From assembly GCF_015999335.1 (NCBI RefSeq), contig NZ_JAEACP010000014.1, positions 62,001 through 126,000 on the forward strand: a stretch of 64,000 nucleotides of DNA. Reading direction: 5' to 3'. Position numbers and translations under genes: made by a program. This document shows positions 1-10,001 of this stretch, piece by piece (within the stretch, counting starts at the first letter, position 1; each line of letters opens with the position of its first letter). Source of the DNA: Tabrizicola soli. Its GTDB lineage: Bacteria; Pseudomonadota; Alphaproteobacteria; Rhodobacterales; Rhodobacteraceae. The notes below the pieces were generated by a model. It saw nothing but the letters and a program-made list of their open reading frames with translations, did not search any database and was not told the DNA's origin.

Positions 1-708
1 GAGCACCCGCTCGCCGTCGAAGACCACCGCATTCTCCAGCGTCCCGCCCAGCGCCAGCCCGTTGGCCCGCATCGCATCCACGTCCGACTGGCGGCAGAAG
101 GTGCGGCTGTCCGACAGCTCGCGCACGAAGGCGCCATTGGCCATGTTCAGCCGCCGCGACTGCATCCCGATCGCGGCCTCGGCAAAGTCGATGCTGAAGT
201 CGATCTCCAGCATGTCGGCCGGCTCCAGCCGGGCCACGGCCCCGCCCTCGCGGATCTCGACCGGCTTCAGCACCCGGATCGCGCGGACCGGGGCGTCCTG
301 CTCCTCGATCCCCGCCTGCAGGAATCCCGCGACGAAGGGCATGGCCGAGCCGTCCAGGATCGGAACCTCGGGCCCGTCGATGTCGATCAGCGCGTTGTGG
401 ATCGCCGAACCGGCCAGCGCCGCCATCACATGTTCGATCGTCGAGACCGAGGCCCCCTCGACATTCTCGACCACGGTGCACAGGCGCGAGGGCGTGACCA
501 TATCCCAACGCGCGGGAATCAGCGAGCCGCCGGGGATGTCGGTCCGGCGGAACCAGATGCCGTGATCGGCCGGGGCCGGACGGACGACCATCCGCACCGG
601 CTGGCCGGAATGCAGTCCGAACCCGGTGAAGGTCGCAGGGGATGCCACGGTATTCTGCACGACGCCTAACCTTTTCCCTGGCCGGTCTCGGCCGGCCTTC
701 AGTCGCAT
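1..708 (-). CDS. lpxC: UDP-3-O-acyl-N-acetylglucosamine deacetylase (partial, 3' end outside window)
   Basis: LpxC removes the acetyl group from UDP-3-O-acyl-GlcNAc, the committed zinc-dependent step of lipid A synthesis in the cytoplasm. The visible 236 codons read as the N-terminal part of the family, including the FTGFGLHSG start of the fold and a STIEHVMAALAG segment carrying the zinc-ligand histidine. The family is about 300 residues long, so the C-terminal HKxxD part lies left of the window. The ATG at 708 is taken as start; an in-frame GTG at 660 just before the conserved region is an alternative. It follows ftsZ in the usual dcw order, but a terminator lies between them, so it probably has its own promoter in 709-790. 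Confidence 0.95.
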   Translation of the reverse strand, partial: MRLKAGRDRPGKRLGVVQNTVASPATFTGFGLHSGQPVRMVVRPAPADHGIWFRRTDIPGGSLIPARWDMVTPSRLCTVVENVEGASVSTIEHVMAALAGSAIHNALIDIDGPEVPILDGSAMPFVAGFLQAGIEEQDAPVRAIRVLKPVEIREGGAVARLEPADMLEIDFSIDFAEAAIGMQSRRLNMANGAFVRELSDSRTFCRQSDVDAMRANGLALGGTLENAVVFDGERVL

Positions 709-796
709 TTTAGCTAGTCCCTGGGACGGCAGACCACAACTCACTCTTTGTGACGGTATGTGTCAGGTTTGAAACATGGATCAAGCGGTTGATTCC

Positions 797-826
797 AAAG
801 GAAAAGGCCCGGTCTCCCGGGCCCTT
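797..826 (-). terminator. Rho-independent terminator after ftsZ
   Basis: On the minus strand a perfect 7-bp stem (GGCCCGG / CCGGGCC) with a GAGA loop is followed by TTTTCCTTT. It sits about 25 bp after the ftsZ stop codon and separates the division operon from lpxC. Confidence 0.9.
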
Positions 827-850
827 CTCAATCCTCTCCGCAATCGCCTG

Positions 851-2485
851 TCAGTTTGCCTGACGGCGCAGGAAGGCGGGAATCTCGATCCGGTCCTGAT
901 CGGTGCCCATGTCCGGATCGTCGTCATAGGCGGTCACCGGCGGCTGCTGGCGGCTGGCCGGGACGGCCGCGCCGGGGGTGTCGAGGTGGCCGGCCATCCG
1001 GTTGATCAGCGAGCCGATCCCGAACCGGGGCTTGGCTGCGGCATGGGCCACCGGGCTGGGCGCCTGCGCAACCGGGGTCGGCCGGGCCGTGCGCGCCGCA
1101 GGGGCGGCGGCCGGGCGGCTGACCGCGGCCTGCAGACGCGCCAGCGCCTCGGCCGAAGGCTGGCCCGCCTGGCGCGGACGCGGGGCGACGAAATCGCCGG
1201 CATCGGCCTCGATCGCGGCCGGGGTCGAGCGCACCAGCGAGGGTTGCTGCACCGGAGCCGGGCGATAGGCCGGGGGCGGCAGGTCGTCGGCCATCGGCTC
1301 GGCTTCATAGCCGGCGCGGGCGGCGACCGGGTCGAAGGCCGGCATCTTCGCCACCGGCTCGTCATATTCGGGCTCGTCCACGATCGACAGCGCGACCGGC
1401 GCGGGGGCCTGGACCTGCGGCGCCGGGGCGCGCGGAGCCTCGACCGGCTGGCTCGGGGCCATCGCCAGCGGCGCGGCCATCGAGCGGCGCGCGACCGGCT
1501 CCTCGGCGCGGGCGGCCGAAGCGTCGATGCCGGTGGCCACGACCGACACCCGGATCCGGCCTTCCATGCCGGTGTCCAGCGTCGAGCCGACGATGATGTT
1601 GGCTTCGGGGTCGACCTTGTCGCGGATGATGTTCGCAGCCTCGTCCAGCTCGAACAGGGTCAGGTCATAGCCGCCGGTGATGTTGATCAGCACGCCCTTG
1701 GCGCCGTTCAGGCTGATCTCATCCAGAAGCGGGTTGGCGATCGCCTTCTCGGCCGCCTGCACCGCGCGATCCTCGCCATCGGCCTCGCCGGTGCCCATCA
1801 TCGCCTTGCCCATCTCGTCCATCACCGACCGCACGTCGGCGAAGTCGAGGTTGATCAGGCCCGGCCGCACCATCAGGTCGGAAATGCCCTTCACGCCCTG
1901 GTAAAGCACGTTGTCGGCCATGGCGAAGGCTTCGGTGAAGGTGGTCCGCTCGTTCGCGAGGCGGAACAGGTTCTGGTTCGGAATGATGATCAGCGTGTCG
2001 ACGACCTTCTGCAGCGCCTCGATCCCCTCCTCGGCCTGCTTCATCCGCTTGTTGCCCTCGAACTGGAAGGGCTTGGTCACGACGCCGACGGTCAGCACGC
2101 CCAGCTCGCGCGCGGCCTGCGCGATGATCGGGGCGGCGCCGGTCCCGGTGCCGCCGCCCATGCCGGCGGTGATGAAGCACATGTGCGCGCCCGCAAGGTG
2201 ATCGACGATCTCCTCGATCGTCTCCTCGGCCGCGGCGGCGCCGACGCTGGGGCGCGCGCCCGCGCCAAGCCCTTCGGTCACCTTGAGGCCCATCTGGATC
2301 CGCGCGGCCGCCCGCGACTGCTGCAGCGCCTGCGCATCGGTGTTCGCGACCACGAACTCCACGCCTTCGAGCTGCTGGTCGATCATGTTGTTGACCGCGT
2401 TGCCGCCGGCCCCGCCCACACCGAAAACGGTGATGCGCGGCTTCAGCTCTTCACGCTCGGAAGTCATCGTCAGATTGAGTGCCAT
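851..2485 (-). CDS. ftsZ: Cell division protein FtsZ
   Basis: FtsZ is the tubulin-like GTPase that polymerises into the Z-ring at midcell. The 544-residue protein has the N-terminal GTPase core with the [10 protein letters not shown] signature loop, then a long Ala/Pro-rich linker of about 200 residues, typical of alphaproteobacteria. It ends in the conserved tail [12 protein letters not shown] that binds FtsA and other partners. The ATG at 2485 gives the usual MALNLTM start; the open frame continues upstream to 2623 but lacks family similarity there. It lies 198 bp downstream of ftsA, and that gap holds inverted repeats that may carry its own promoter and control. Confidence 0.97.
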   Translation of the reverse strand: MALNLTMTSEREELKPRITVFGVGGAGGNAVNNMIDQQLEGVEFVVANTDAQALQQSRAAARIQMGLKVTEGLGAGARPSVGAAAAEETIEEIVDHLAGAHMCFITAGMGGGTGTGAAPIIAQAARELGVLTVGVVTKPFQFEGNKRMKQAEEGIEALQKVVDTLIIIPNQNLFRLANERTTFTEAFAMADNVLYQGVKGISDLMVRPGLINLDFADVRSVMDEMGKAMMGTGEADGEDRAVQAAEKAIANPLLDEISLNGAKGVLINITGGYDLTLFELDEAANIIRDKVDPEANIIVGSTLDTGMEGRIRVSVVATGIDASAARAEEPVARRSMAAPLAMAPSQPVEAPRAPAPQVQAPAPVALSIVDEPEYDEPVAKMPAFDPVAARAGYEAEPMADDLPPPAYRPAPVQQPSLVRSTPAAIEADAGDFVAPRPRQAGQPSAEALARLQAAVSRPAAAPAARTARPTPVAQAPSPVAHAAAKPRFGIGSLINRMAGHLDTPGAAVPASRQQPPVTAYDDDPDMGTDQDRIEIPAFLRRQAN

Positions 2486-2594
2486 GGGTTTGCCCGTCCG
2501 TTTCTTGTCCGCCGCCTGTTTTCGTTCGGCCCGCACCTGTCCCGCGTGCAAACTGGCCGATTTATTCCGAATTCTATCCACAACCCGGAATAAC

Positions 2595-2618
2595 GTCACG
2601 CAAAAAACCTTGCGTGAC
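2595..2618. promoter_or_regulatory. Perfect 9-bp inverted repeat in the ftsA-ftsZ gap
   Basis: GTCACGCAA and TTGCGTGAC are separated by six bases, about 110 bp upstream of the ftsZ start codon. No U-tract follows on the minus strand, so an operator or mRNA leader hairpin is more likely than a terminator. A second dyad with GGTATTTCG / CGAAATGCC arms (one mismatch) lies at about 2653-2672. Confidence 0.45.
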
Positions 2619-2683
2619 CGCAAAATCTAGGGGGTATTTCCCCGGTTTCAGCGGTATTTCGCCCGAAATGCCGGATATGGTGG

Positions 2684-4018
2684 TCACCAGTTGTCCTTGA
2701 ACCACTTTACGGCCCGCCGCAACGAGCGCGCCGGATAGCGTTCGGCCGGAATCTCGAAGTCCCACCATTCGTCCTGCGGATGCGCGGCAAAGAGGCACAG
2801 GCCCACCGCGCTGGCAAAGGCCGCCCCGGTCGCCGCCTGCGGCAGGCCCTGCACCCGAAGCGGACGGCCGAGGCGCACCCTCTGCCCCAGGATCCGCGTC
2901 GCCAGCCCGTCCAGGCCGGGGATCTGGCTGCCGCCGCCGGTCAGCACGATCTGCTGGCTGGGCAGACTATCGAAACCGGCCGCGTCCAGCGTGGCGCGGA
3001 CCTCCTCCAGGATCTCTTCGACGCGCGGGCGCATGATGCCGATCAGCTCGGTCCGGCTGATCTGGCGGCGGTCCTTCTCCCAGTCGCCGGAATCGCCGCC
3101 GATGTCGATCATCTCGCGGTCGTCCATGCCGGTGGCGTAAAGCCCGCCGTGCCGCGTCTTGATCCGCTCGGCCGTGGCCATCGGGATCTGCAGGCCCTTG
3201 GAGATGTCGCTGGTCACATGGTCCCCGCCCATCCTCACCGAGTCGGCATAGATCATGTGCTTCTTGATGAAGATCGACAGGCCCGTTGCGCCGCCGCCCA
3301 TGTCGATGCAGGCCGCGCCAAGTTCCTGCTCGTCCTCGACCAGGCTGGAGATGCCGCTGACATAGGCCGAGGACGCGATCCCCGCCAGTTCCAGGTCGCA
3401 GCGTTTTATGCAGTACAAGAGGTTCTGCACCACGTCGCCGCCGACCGACAGAAGATGCATGTCCACCGCCAGCCGATGCCCGATCTGCCCGCGCGGGTCG
3501 CCCAGGCCGCTGCGATGGTCCAGCGCGAAATTCACCGGCTGGGCATGCAGCACCTCGCGCCCCGGACCGATGTCCGGCACGTCGCACGAGGCGAGGACCC
3601 GGCTCACATCCTGCTCGCTGACGACCGAATCCTGCAGCTCCAGTTCGCCCGCAAGGCCATAGCTGCGCGGCTCGGCCCCCGAGAAGCAGGCGATCACATG
3701 GTCGACCCGCACATTCGCCATCTTCTGCGCCGCCTGCACCGCGGTGCGGATCGCGCGCTCGGTCTCGTTCATCACCGCGATCTCGCCGAAGCGCACCCCG
3801 CGCGACCGCGTCGTCGCCGCCCCGATCACCCGGAACTGGCTCTGGCCCGCCATCGGCCCGACCCCGTCCTGTTCGCGCAGCCGGTCCGGCCCGTCGAAAC
3901 GCAGGACCAGGCAGGCGATCTTCGAGGTGCCCACGTCCAGGATGGCGATCACGCCGCGCTGCATGGCGGCGCGGCGCATGTTCCGCATGGCGCGCTGGGA
4001 GGTATAGAGATCGGTCAC
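2684..4018 (-). CDS. ftsA: Cell division protein FtsA
   Basis: FtsA is an actin-like ATPase that tethers FtsZ to the membrane and recruits later divisome proteins. The 444-residue product has the phosphate-1 motif in AILDVGTSKIACLV near residues 25-38, an ACIDMGGGATGLSIF phosphate-2 region, and a C-terminal VKWFKDNW amphipathic stretch resembling the membrane-targeting helix. The start is a GTG at 4018 whose last two bases overlap the ftsQ stop codon (GTGA), indicating translational coupling with ftsQ. Confidence 0.96.
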   Translation of the reverse strand: MTDLYTSQRAMRNMRRAAMQRGVIAILDVGTSKIACLVLRFDGPDRLREQDGVGPMAGQSQFRVIGAATTRSRGVRFGEIAVMNETERAIRTAVQAAQKMANVRVDHVIACFSGAEPRSYGLAGELELQDSVVSEQDVSRVLASCDVPDIGPGREVLHAQPVNFALDHRSGLGDPRGQIGHRLAVDMHLLSVGGDVVQNLLYCIKRCDLELAGIASSAYVSGISSLVEDEQELGAACIDMGGGATGLSIFIKKHMIYADSVRMGGDHVTSDISKGLQIPMATAERIKTRHGGLYATGMDDREMIDIGGDSGDWEKDRRQISRTELIGIMRPRVEEILEEVRATLDAAGFDSLPSQQIVLTGGGSQIPGLDGLATRILGQRVRLGRPLRVQGLPQAATGAAFASAVGLCLFAAHPQDEWWDFEIPAERYPARSLRRAVKWFKDNW

Positions 4019-4917
4019 AGTTCGTTCTCCATGGTTTCGATGCCTTGTGCGCGGCGCAGCTCGGCAAGGGCGTTGGGGGTCAGGCGAAGGGTCGGGCGGT
4101 GGTCCGACCTGAGGTCGACGGTCAGGATGTCGCGGTTCATGATGTCCTGGGCATGGTCCAGCGCCAGAAGCCGCTCCAGCGCCTGCACCGGATTGACGGC
4201 GGGCAGAAGCACGCGCTGGTCGCGGTCCAGGATCAGGTCCCAGCGCCGCTCGCCGACGCGGACGAGGCCCCGGATGCGCGGCAGCAGCGGCCCGGCGGCG
4301 TCGAACAGCGCCTCGGCCTCGGCCATGGCGCGGTCCGCGCCCTCGCCCGCGACCAGCGGCAGGTCCGGCCGGTCGGCCCGCGACAAGAGGCCCGCGACCC
4401 GGTGGCCGCCAGTGTCGACCAGCATCAGCCCCGTGTCCGTGCGCCAGATCGCCACCGGCTCGCGCTCGGTGATCGTGACCTGCAGCACCCCGCCCGAGCG
4501 CACCCGCAGATCGGCGCGCAGCACCGCGTCCAGCGCCTCGATCCGGGCGCGGGCGGCGTCGAGGTCGATGTCGAACGAGGACATCGGCAAGGGCAGCGCC
4601 AGCCGCGCCCGCACCGCCTCGGCCAGCTCGGGCGAGGCGCCCTCGACCCGGGCGAGGCTGACGCGGAACTCGGGCCGGGCCTCGAACTCCTGGCGCAGAT
4701 GGGTCAGCTGGCCGATCAGTGCCGTGCGGTTCCCCTCATGGCTGAACCACAGCCCGCCCGCGCCCAGCAGAAGCACGGTCGGCAGGCCGGTGCGCAGGAA
4801 CATCCGCACATAGGGCGTCAGCATCCAGCGTTGCAGCCGGTAGGCCCATTTCGACGGCGCCGGGTCGCGGCGCAACTGGCGCTGATAGGCGGGGCGGCGG
4901 GCGGTCAGCGGTTGCAT
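4015..4917 (-). CDS. ftsQ: Cell division protein FtsQ
   Basis: FtsQ is a bitopic inner-membrane protein linking early and late divisome parts. The 300-residue product has a short cytoplasmic arm rich in Arg, one transmembrane segment around residues 40-57 ([14 protein letters not shown]), a POTRA-like domain starting near [15 protein letters not shown], and the beta domain. The ATG at 4917 is chosen because the frame upstream is only the shadow of ddl. It overlaps the ddl stop by 13 bp and the ftsA start by 4 bp. Confidence 0.94.
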   Translation of the reverse strand: MQPLTARRPAYQRQLRRDPAPSKWAYRLQRWMLTPYVRMFLRTGLPTVLLLGAGGLWFSHEGNRTALIGQLTHLRQEFEARPEFRVSLARVEGASPELAEAVRARLALPLPMSSFDIDLDAARARIEALDAVLRADLRVRSGGVLQVTITEREPVAIWRTDTGLMLVDTGGHRVAGLLSRADRPDLPLVAGEGADRAMAEAEALFDAAGPLLPRIRGLVRVGERRWDLILDRDQRVLLPAVNPVQALERLLALDHAQDIMNRDILTVDLRSDHRPTLRLTPNALAELRRAQGIETMENEL

Positions 4918-5825
4918 GACGCGTCCCTCACCATCCAGTCGCAGAACTCGGGGAAGGAGATCCCCCGCAGCGCCGCCTGTTCCGGGGCGAGCGAGGTGGG
5001 CGTCATCCCCGGCTGGGTGTTGGTCTCCAGCAGGATCAGGCCTGCAAGCCCCCGCGCCTCGTCCCAGCGAAAGTCGGTGCGGCTGACCCCCCGGCACCCC
5101 AGCGCCCGGTGCGCCCGCAGCGCAAAATCCAGGCAGGCGGCCTCGATCTCCTTCGGCAGCTTCGCCGGGCACTCATGGCGGCTGCCTCCCGGCTTGTATT
5201 TCGCGTCATAGTCATACCAGCCGTCGGTGATGATATCCGTCACCGCCAGCGCCCGGTCGCCCATCACCGTCGTCGTCAGCTCGCGGCCGGGGGCATAGGT
5301 CTCGACCATCACCACCGCGGGCATCTCCGCCGCCAGCCGCGGCGCATTGGCCCCCTCGCGCACGATATAGACCCCGACCGAGGAGCCCTCGTTGTTCGGC
5401 TTGACCACATAAGGCGGCTTCAGCACATGCCCCGCCGCCACGTCATCGCGGCTGGCCAGCACGCTTTCCACCACCGGCAGCCCGGCGGCGGCAAAGGCCT
5501 CTTTCGCCCTGGCCTTGTCCATCGCCAAGGCCGAGGCCAGCACCCCGGAATGGGTATAGGGGATGCGCAGCCATTCCAGCAGGCCCTGGACGCAGCCATC
5601 CTCGCCCCAGCGGCCATGCAGGGCGTTGAAGCAGACATCTGGCTTCACCTCGGACAGGCGCATAGGCAGATCGGGGCCGCAATCGACCTCGACCACCTCA
5701 TACCCCGCCGCCCGGAGCGCCTTGGCGCATTCGCGCCCAGAGACAAGCGAAACCTCCCGCTCAGCGGAAAGCCCACCCATCAACACCGCCACTCTGGGGG
5801 CCATCCTGCTCGATGTGCCCGCCAT
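4905..5825 (-). CDS. ddl: D-alanine--D-alanine ligase
   Basis: Ddl joins two D-alanines with ATP to make the dipeptide added to UDP-MurNAc-tripeptide. It carries the ATP-grasp fold: [16 protein letters not shown] at the N-terminus, [13 protein letters not shown] for ATP binding, and a C-terminal [13 protein letters not shown] magnesium-binding segment. The length of 306 residues fits DdlB-type enzymes. An ATG at 5837 would add four residues; 5825 is preferred because the protein then begins [14 protein letters not shown]. It lies between murB and ftsQ as in related genomes. Confidence 0.96.
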   Translation of the reverse strand: MAGTSSRMAPRVAVLMGGLSAEREVSLVSGRECAKALRAAGYEVVEVDCGPDLPMRLSEVKPDVCFNALHGRWGEDGCVQGLLEWLRIPYTHSGVLASALAMDKARAKEAFAAAGLPVVESVLASRDDVAAGHVLKPPYVVKPNNEGSSVGVYIVREGANAPRLAAEMPAVVMVETYAPGRELTTTVMGDRALAVTDIITDGWYDYDAKYKPGGSRHECPAKLPKEIEAACLDFALRAHRALGCRGVSRTDFRWDEARGLAGLILLETNTQPGMTPTSLAPEQAALRGISFPEFCDWMVRDASCNR

Positions 5826-5867
5826 TCTCTGCCTCATCCGGGTGCTTTCGTGCCCCGTGATCTATCG

Positions 5868-6794
5868 TTAATCCTGCAGGTATTCTCCGACCCGCATGAT
5901 TTCCCACTCTAGCCTGATACCGCTTGATTGGAAAACCTTTTTTCGCACGTCCTCGCCGAGATTCTCCAGATCGGCGGCGGTCGCCCCACCTGCATTTATC
6001 AGGAAGTTGGAATGCATCTGCGACATCTGCGCCCCGCCCCGCCGCGCGCCGCGCATCCCGGCGTCGTCGATCACCTTCCAGGCCTTCAGCTCGTGGCTGT
6101 CGTCCGCCCGCCCGGTCGAACTGTAGCCCGCCGGATTGCGGAAGGTCGATCCCGCGCTACGCTCCTTCGTGGGCTGGGAGGCGTCGCGTTTGGCGATCTG
6201 CTCGGCCATCCGCGCCTCAAGTGCTGCGGGATCGCCCGGATCGGCCCGGAAACTGGCCGCGACGATCACCGCGCCCTCGGGCAGCGCGCTTTGCCGGTAG
6301 CGCAACTCCAGCGCCGCGGCAGGCAGCACCTCCACCCGGCCCTCTCGGGTGACGATGCGGATTTCCTCAAGCCGGTCGGCCACATAGGCGCCATAGCAGC
6401 CCGCGTTCATCCGGACCGCGCCGCCGATGCTGCCAGGGATCGTGCGCAGGAAGGTCAGGTCCAGCCCCGCCTCGGCCGCGCGCCTGGCCACATGAGCATC
6501 CAGCGCGGCCGCCCCCGCGGTCACGCGGCTTCCCTCGATCGCGATGCCGTTGAAGCCCCGCCCCAGCCGGATCACCACCGCCCGTATTCCGCCATCCCGC
6601 ACGATCAGATTCGACCCGACTCCCATCGGAAAGACCGGCACCGCGGGGTCCAGCCCGGCCAGGAACTGCGCCAGGTCCGCCTCGTCCGCCGGCTGGAACA
6701 GCCAGTCCGCCGGGCCGCCGACCCGAAGCCAGGTGAGGTCGGCCAGGGGCCGGTCCGGGGTCAGCGTGCCGCGAGGGGTGGGAAACGTGGTCAT
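5868..6794 (-). CDS. murB: UDP-N-acetylenolpyruvoylglucosamine reductase
   Basis: MurB reduces the enolpyruvyl group with NADPH and FAD to form UDP-MurNAc. The 308-residue protein shows the FAD-binding segments [12 protein letters not shown] and [14 protein letters not shown], a substrate loop with [17 protein letters not shown], and [12 protein letters not shown] containing the catalytic serine. Such features identify a type I/II MurB with the glutamate near the C-terminus. It is followed after 30 bp by ddl and preceded by two small membrane-protein genes. Confidence 0.97.
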   Translation of the reverse strand: MTTFPTPRGTLTPDRPLADLTWLRVGGPADWLFQPADEADLAQFLAGLDPAVPVFPMGVGSNLIVRDGGIRAVVIRLGRGFNGIAIEGSRVTAGAAALDAHVARRAAEAGLDLTFLRTIPGSIGGAVRMNAGCYGAYVADRLEEIRIVTREGRVEVLPAAALELRYRQSALPEGAVIVAASFRADPGDPAALEARMAEQIAKRDASQPTKERSAGSTFRNPAGYSSTGRADDSHELKAWKVIDDAGMRGARRGGAQMSQMHSNFLINAGGATAADLENLGEDVRKKVFQSSGIRLEWEIMRVGEYLQD

Positions 6795-6833
6795 GCCAGC
6801 GGGATAGCCGCCGCCGGGTCCGGGGACAAGCGG

Positions 6834-7079
6834 TCAGCCCGCCTGCCGGCGCAGCCAGCGCCAGAAATAGACCACCGGCCAGCGCAGGATCGAGGCGCCC
6901 GCCGCCAGGATCGCCATGCCGACGAAGGGCCCCGCCACCCAGGTGATCCAGCCCAGCAGCGGCACGCCGACCGCGATCAGCCCATAGGCCGCGCGCCAGT
7001 GGTAATCGCGCGAGGGGAACATGGCGATCACATTGGCCGCGATCAGCCAGACCATGCAGAGCGCAAGCGGCACCGTCAT
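6834..7079 (-). CDS. DUF2484-type small membrane protein (second copy)
   Basis: This 81-residue protein has about three hydrophobic helices (for example LALCMVWLIAANVIAMF and AAYGLIAVGVPLLGWITW) and an Arg-rich C-terminus (WRWLRRQAG), so it is very likely an inner-membrane protein. I assign it to the DUF2484 family seen between murC and murB in Rhodobacterales; its function is unknown. The ATG at 7079 overlaps the stop of the upstream paralogue (ATGA), so the two are probably translated together. The position suggests an accessory role in envelope synthesis, which is inference only. Confidence 0.75.
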   Translation of the reverse strand: MTVPLALCMVWLIAANVIAMFPSRDYHWRAAYGLIAVGVPLLGWITWVAGPFVGMAILAAGASILRWPVVYFWRWLRRQAG

Positions 7080-7333
7080 TCGCGCAGCTCCGCCGGGATG
7101 CGGCCCAGGGCGCGGCGCGCGAAATAGGCCAGCGGGCGGCGGAACATCGACAGGAAGGCGAAAAGCCCGGCCGCCAGCCAAAGCCAGCCGTGCTCCCGGC
7201 CGATCCAGACCAGCAGCATCGGCGCGGCGGCAAGCAGCACCAGCCCCGGCAGCATCTGCGCCCGCATCGGCAGCATCGCCGTAACCGCCGAGGCCAGCAC
7301 CCACAGACAGCCAAGGATCAGGGCCGCGCTCAT
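7076..7333 (-). CDS. DUF2484-type small membrane protein (first copy)
   Basis: An 85-residue protein with hydrophobic helices (SAALILGCLWVLASAVTAML, then MLPGLVLLAAAPMLLVWI and LWLAAGLFAFLSMF) and a basic tail. It resembles the adjacent 81-residue protein in layout (CLWVLA / CMVWLIA near the N-terminus), so the pair looks like a tandem duplication of a DUF2484 gene. The ATG at 7333 is chosen because the upstream frame reads through a hairpin-rich spacer. No catalytic residues are evident. Confidence 0.72.
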   Translation of the reverse strand: MSAALILGCLWVLASAVTAMLPMRAQMLPGLVLLAAAPMLLVWIGREHGWLWLAAGLFAFLSMFRRPLAYFARRALGRIPAELRE

Positions 7334-7361
7334 GCCGCTCGGCCCTCTCCCGGCCCGGACC

Positions 7362-7406
7362 CAAATTCCTTCGAAGGAATTTGCAAGACTTCTGGAAAAG
7401 TCTTGC
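7362..7406. repeat. Twin hairpins between murC and the first DUF2484 gene
   Basis: Positions 7362-7383 form a perfect 22-bp palindrome centred on TTCGAA. Immediately adjacent, 7383-7406 form a second hairpin with 9-bp arms GCAAGACTT / AAGTCTTGC and a 6-base loop. It lies just after the murC stop inside the operon and may cap or partly terminate the murC message. Confidence 0.8.
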
Positions 7407-7412
7407 CCTGCC

Positions 7413-8822
7413 TCATGCCGCCGCACCCATCAGCCGCGCCGGCAGCGCATTGGCCCAGGCGCTGATCGTGCCCGCCCCGAGGCAGACCACCATGTCGCCC
7501 GGCCGGGCCTGTTCCTTCACCAGCCGCGCAAGATCCGCCTCGTCCAGCAGCGCCCTGGCATGGCGGTGGCCATGCGCGATCAGCCCCGCGACCAGATCAT
7601 CGCGCGAGGCGCCGGGGATCGGCTCCTCGCCCGCGGCATAGACATCGGCGATGGCGACAACATCCGCCTCGTTGAAGCAGGTGCAGAACTCCTCGAAGAG
7701 ATGGCTGAGGCGCGAATAGCGGTGCGGCTGGTGGATGGCGATGATCCGCCCTTTCGTCGCCTGCCGCGCGGCCTTCAGCACCGCCGCGATCTCGACCGGG
7801 TGGTGGCCGTAATCGTCGATGATCGTGACCCCGTTCACCTCGCCCACCCGGGTAAACCGCCGGTTGACCCCGGCGAAACCGGCCAGGGCCTCGCGGATCT
7901 CGTCCTTCTTCATCCCCAGATGCCGCGCCACCGCCACCGCCGACAGGGCGTTCGAGACGTTGTGGTCCCCCGGCATCGGCAGGGTGCAGCCCTCGATCAC
8001 CTGCCCCTCGCCCTGCAACGCGATGTCGAAATGGGCGACACCGTTCTCATAGGTCAGGTTCACCGCCCGCACATCGGCCTGGGCGTTGAAGCCGAAGGTC
8101 ACCACCCGGCGGTCCGTCACCCGCCCGACCAGCGCCTGCACTTCCGCATGATCGGTACAGCAGACCGCCAGCCCATAGAACGGGATGTTCGAGACGAAAT
8201 CCAGGAACCCCTTCCGCAGCGCGTCGAAGGTGTGCCAATGCTCCATATGCTCGGGGTCGATGTTGGTGACGATGGCGATGGTCGCGGGCAGGCGGTTGAA
8301 ACTGCCGTCGGACTCGTCCGCCTCCACCACCATCCACTCCCCCGCCCCGGCCCGCGCGTTCGAGCCATAGGCATGGATCACCCCGCCGTTGATCACCGTC
8401 GGATCGAACCCGCCCTTGTCGAGCAAGGTCGCCACCATCGTCGTCGTCGTCGTCTTGCCATGCGTCCCGGCAATCGCGATGTTCGACCGCAGCCGCATCA
8501 GCTCGGCCAGCATCTCTGCCCGGCGCACCACCGGCAGCTTGCGCCGCCGCGCTTCCTCCAGCTCGGGGTTGCCCTTCTTGATCGCGCTGGAGATCACCAC
8601 CACCGACACGCCCTCGCCGATATTCTCGGCCCGCTGCCCCTCGAAGAACCGCGCGCCCAGCGTCACCAACCGGTCGGTGATCTTCGACGCCTTCGCATCC
8701 GAGCCCTGCACGGCATAGCCCAGCGTGATCAGCACTTCCGCGATGCCCGACATGCCGATGCCGCCGATGCCGACGAAATGGATGGGGCCCAGTTCCAGCG
8801 GAAGCTTGGTTGCTGCGTTCAT
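7413..8822 (-). CDS. murC: UDP-N-acetylmuramate--L-alanine ligase
   Basis: MurC adds L-Ala to UDP-MurNAc with ATP, the first amino acid of the stem peptide. The 469-residue protein begins with the Rossmann segment [15 protein letters not shown], carries the P-loop [13 protein letters not shown], and has Mur-ligase signatures including [10 protein letters not shown] and [12 protein letters not shown]. It overlaps murG by 4 bp. Downstream lie twin hairpins and the DUF2484 pair. Confidence 0.98.
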   Translation of the reverse strand: MNAATKLPLELGPIHFVGIGGIGMSGIAEVLITLGYAVQGSDAKASKITDRLVTLGARFFEGQRAENIGEGVSVVVISSAIKKGNPELEEARRRKLPVVRRAEMLAELMRLRSNIAIAGTHGKTTTTTMVATLLDKGGFDPTVINGGVIHAYGSNARAGAGEWMVVEADESDGSFNRLPATIAIVTNIDPEHMEHWHTFDALRKGFLDFVSNIPFYGLAVCCTDHAEVQALVGRVTDRRVVTFGFNAQADVRAVNLTYENGVAHFDIALQGEGQVIEGCTLPMPGDHNVSNALSAVAVARHLGMKKDEIREALAGFAGVNRRFTRVGEVNGVTIIDDYGHHPVEIAAVLKAARQATKGRIIAIHQPHRYSRLSHLFEEFCTCFNEADVVAIADVYAAGEEPIPGASRDDLVAGLIAHGHRHARALLDEADLARLVKEQARPGDMVVCLGAGTISAWANALPARLMGAAA

Positions 8823-9913
8823 TGCGTTTCTCCGCCTAAGTCTTCGACCAGCGCCACCAATCGGGCGGTCGCATCGGGCTTTCCCTCGCCCAAAGCGTTA
8901 CGGGCCATCGTCTCGGCCCGGTGCGGGTCATTCAGGATCGCGGCGATGTGGCCCGCGAGAGCGGCGGCGTCAAGCGCATTCTCCCGGATCACCACCGCCG
9001 CGCCCGCGTCAGCCAGCCCCTTCGCATTCGCCGCCTGATGGTCCGCGGTCGCCGCCGCATAGGGGATCAGGATCGCCGGACGCCCGATCACAGAGATATC
9101 CGCAACCGAGGAGGCGCCGGAGCGGCTGATCACCAGCTGCGCCTCGGAAAGCCTGCGCGGAATGTCGGCGAAGAAGGGGGCGATCTCGGCCCGGACGCCC
9201 GCCGCCTGATAGGCCACCGCCGCCCGCGTCGCATCCTCGTCCCGCGCCTGGTGGGCGATACGCAGGTTTCCGCGCAACGCCTCGGGCAACAGCGCCACCG
9301 CCGCCGGAACCAGCTCGGACAGGATCCGCGCCCCCTGGCTGCCGCCGATCACCAGCATCGCCATCGGGTAGTCCCCCGGCGGAATATAGGGGGCCCCCGC
9401 CCGCTCCAGCACCGCCTGCCTGACCGGGTTGCCGGTCGCCTCGCCGCTCACGCCCTCGGGCAGTTCGGTCGGCCAGGTGCCGCAGGCCACCCGGTCCACC
9501 TTGCCGGCGAAGACCTGGTTCACCCGGCCCAGCACCCCGTTCTGCTCATGGATCATCCGGGGCCGCCGCAAAACCCAGGCCGCCGTCAGCGCCGGGATCG
9601 AGGGATAGCCGCCGAACCCCACCACCACCGCCGGCCTGTCGCGCAGCTGCGAGACGACCGCCCCCAGCACTCCGCCCAGAATCCGGAACGGCGCCAGCAG
9701 CTTGGCCGCAGCGCCCCCCCGCGCGAAGGTGGCGCTGGCGACCCTTTCGACCGTCACCGCCTGCGGAAACCCGCCCGCATAGCGCGCGCCGCGCTCGTCG
9801 GTGGAGAGCTTCACCCGCCAGCCGCGCGCCAGCATCGCCTCGGCCAGGGCCTGCGCCGGGAACATGTGCCCGCCCGTCCCTCCCGCAGCGATCAACAGAA
9901 GCTTCCCGCTCAT
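8819..9913 (-). CDS. murG: UDP-GlcNAc--undecaprenyl-pyrophosphoryl-MurNAc-pentapeptide GlcNAc transferase
   Basis: MurG is the GT-B glycosyltransferase that turns lipid I into lipid II at the inner face of the membrane. The 364-residue protein starts [20 protein letters not shown] (first G-loop), has a second Gly-rich segment [13 protein letters not shown], and the UDP-binding region [13 protein letters not shown]. Length and motif order are normal. It is separated from ftsW by 88 bp that contain a GC-rich dispersed repeat, and its end overlaps murC. Confidence 0.97.
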   Translation of the reverse strand: MSGKLLLIAAGGTGGHMFPAQALAEAMLARGWRVKLSTDERGARYAGGFPQAVTVERVASATFARGGAAAKLLAPFRILGGVLGAVVSQLRDRPAVVVGFGGYPSIPALTAAWVLRRPRMIHEQNGVLGRVNQVFAGKVDRVACGTWPTELPEGVSGEATGNPVRQAVLERAGAPYIPPGDYPMAMLVIGGSQGARILSELVPAAVALLPEALRGNLRIAHQARDEDATRAAVAYQAAGVRAEIAPFFADIPRRLSEAQLVISRSGASSVADISVIGRPAILIPYAAATADHQAANAKGLADAGAAVVIRENALDAAALAGHIAAILNDPHRAETMARNALGEGKPDATARLVALVEDLGGETQ

Positions 9914-9941
9914 CGTCCCGCACCTCCGGCGGCGTCAGGCG

Positions 9942-9980
9942 CCTCCCTCCCCCTTCCGTGGGGGAGGGCCGGGATGGGGG
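9942..9980. repeat. GC-rich dispersed repeat, divergent copy 1
   Basis: A C-rich arm, GTGGGG and G-rich runs (GGGAGGG, GATGGGGGG) match the layout of two better conserved copies at 52564-52602 and 57782-57815. It occupies the ftsW-murG spacer. Confidence 0.65.
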
Positions 9981-10001
9981 GGCTCACGGTCAGAACACCC
10001 A

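Noticed and set aside
760-790. TTGA...TCAA near the lpxC promoter as an FNR site
   Set aside because: The half sites are separated by 8 bases instead of the 6 in TTGA-N6-TCAA, so it does not fit.
776-2593. A 605-codon plus-strand frame opposite ftsZ
   Set aside because: Same reason: shadow of ftsZ with Gly/Arg/His-rich translation and no family features.
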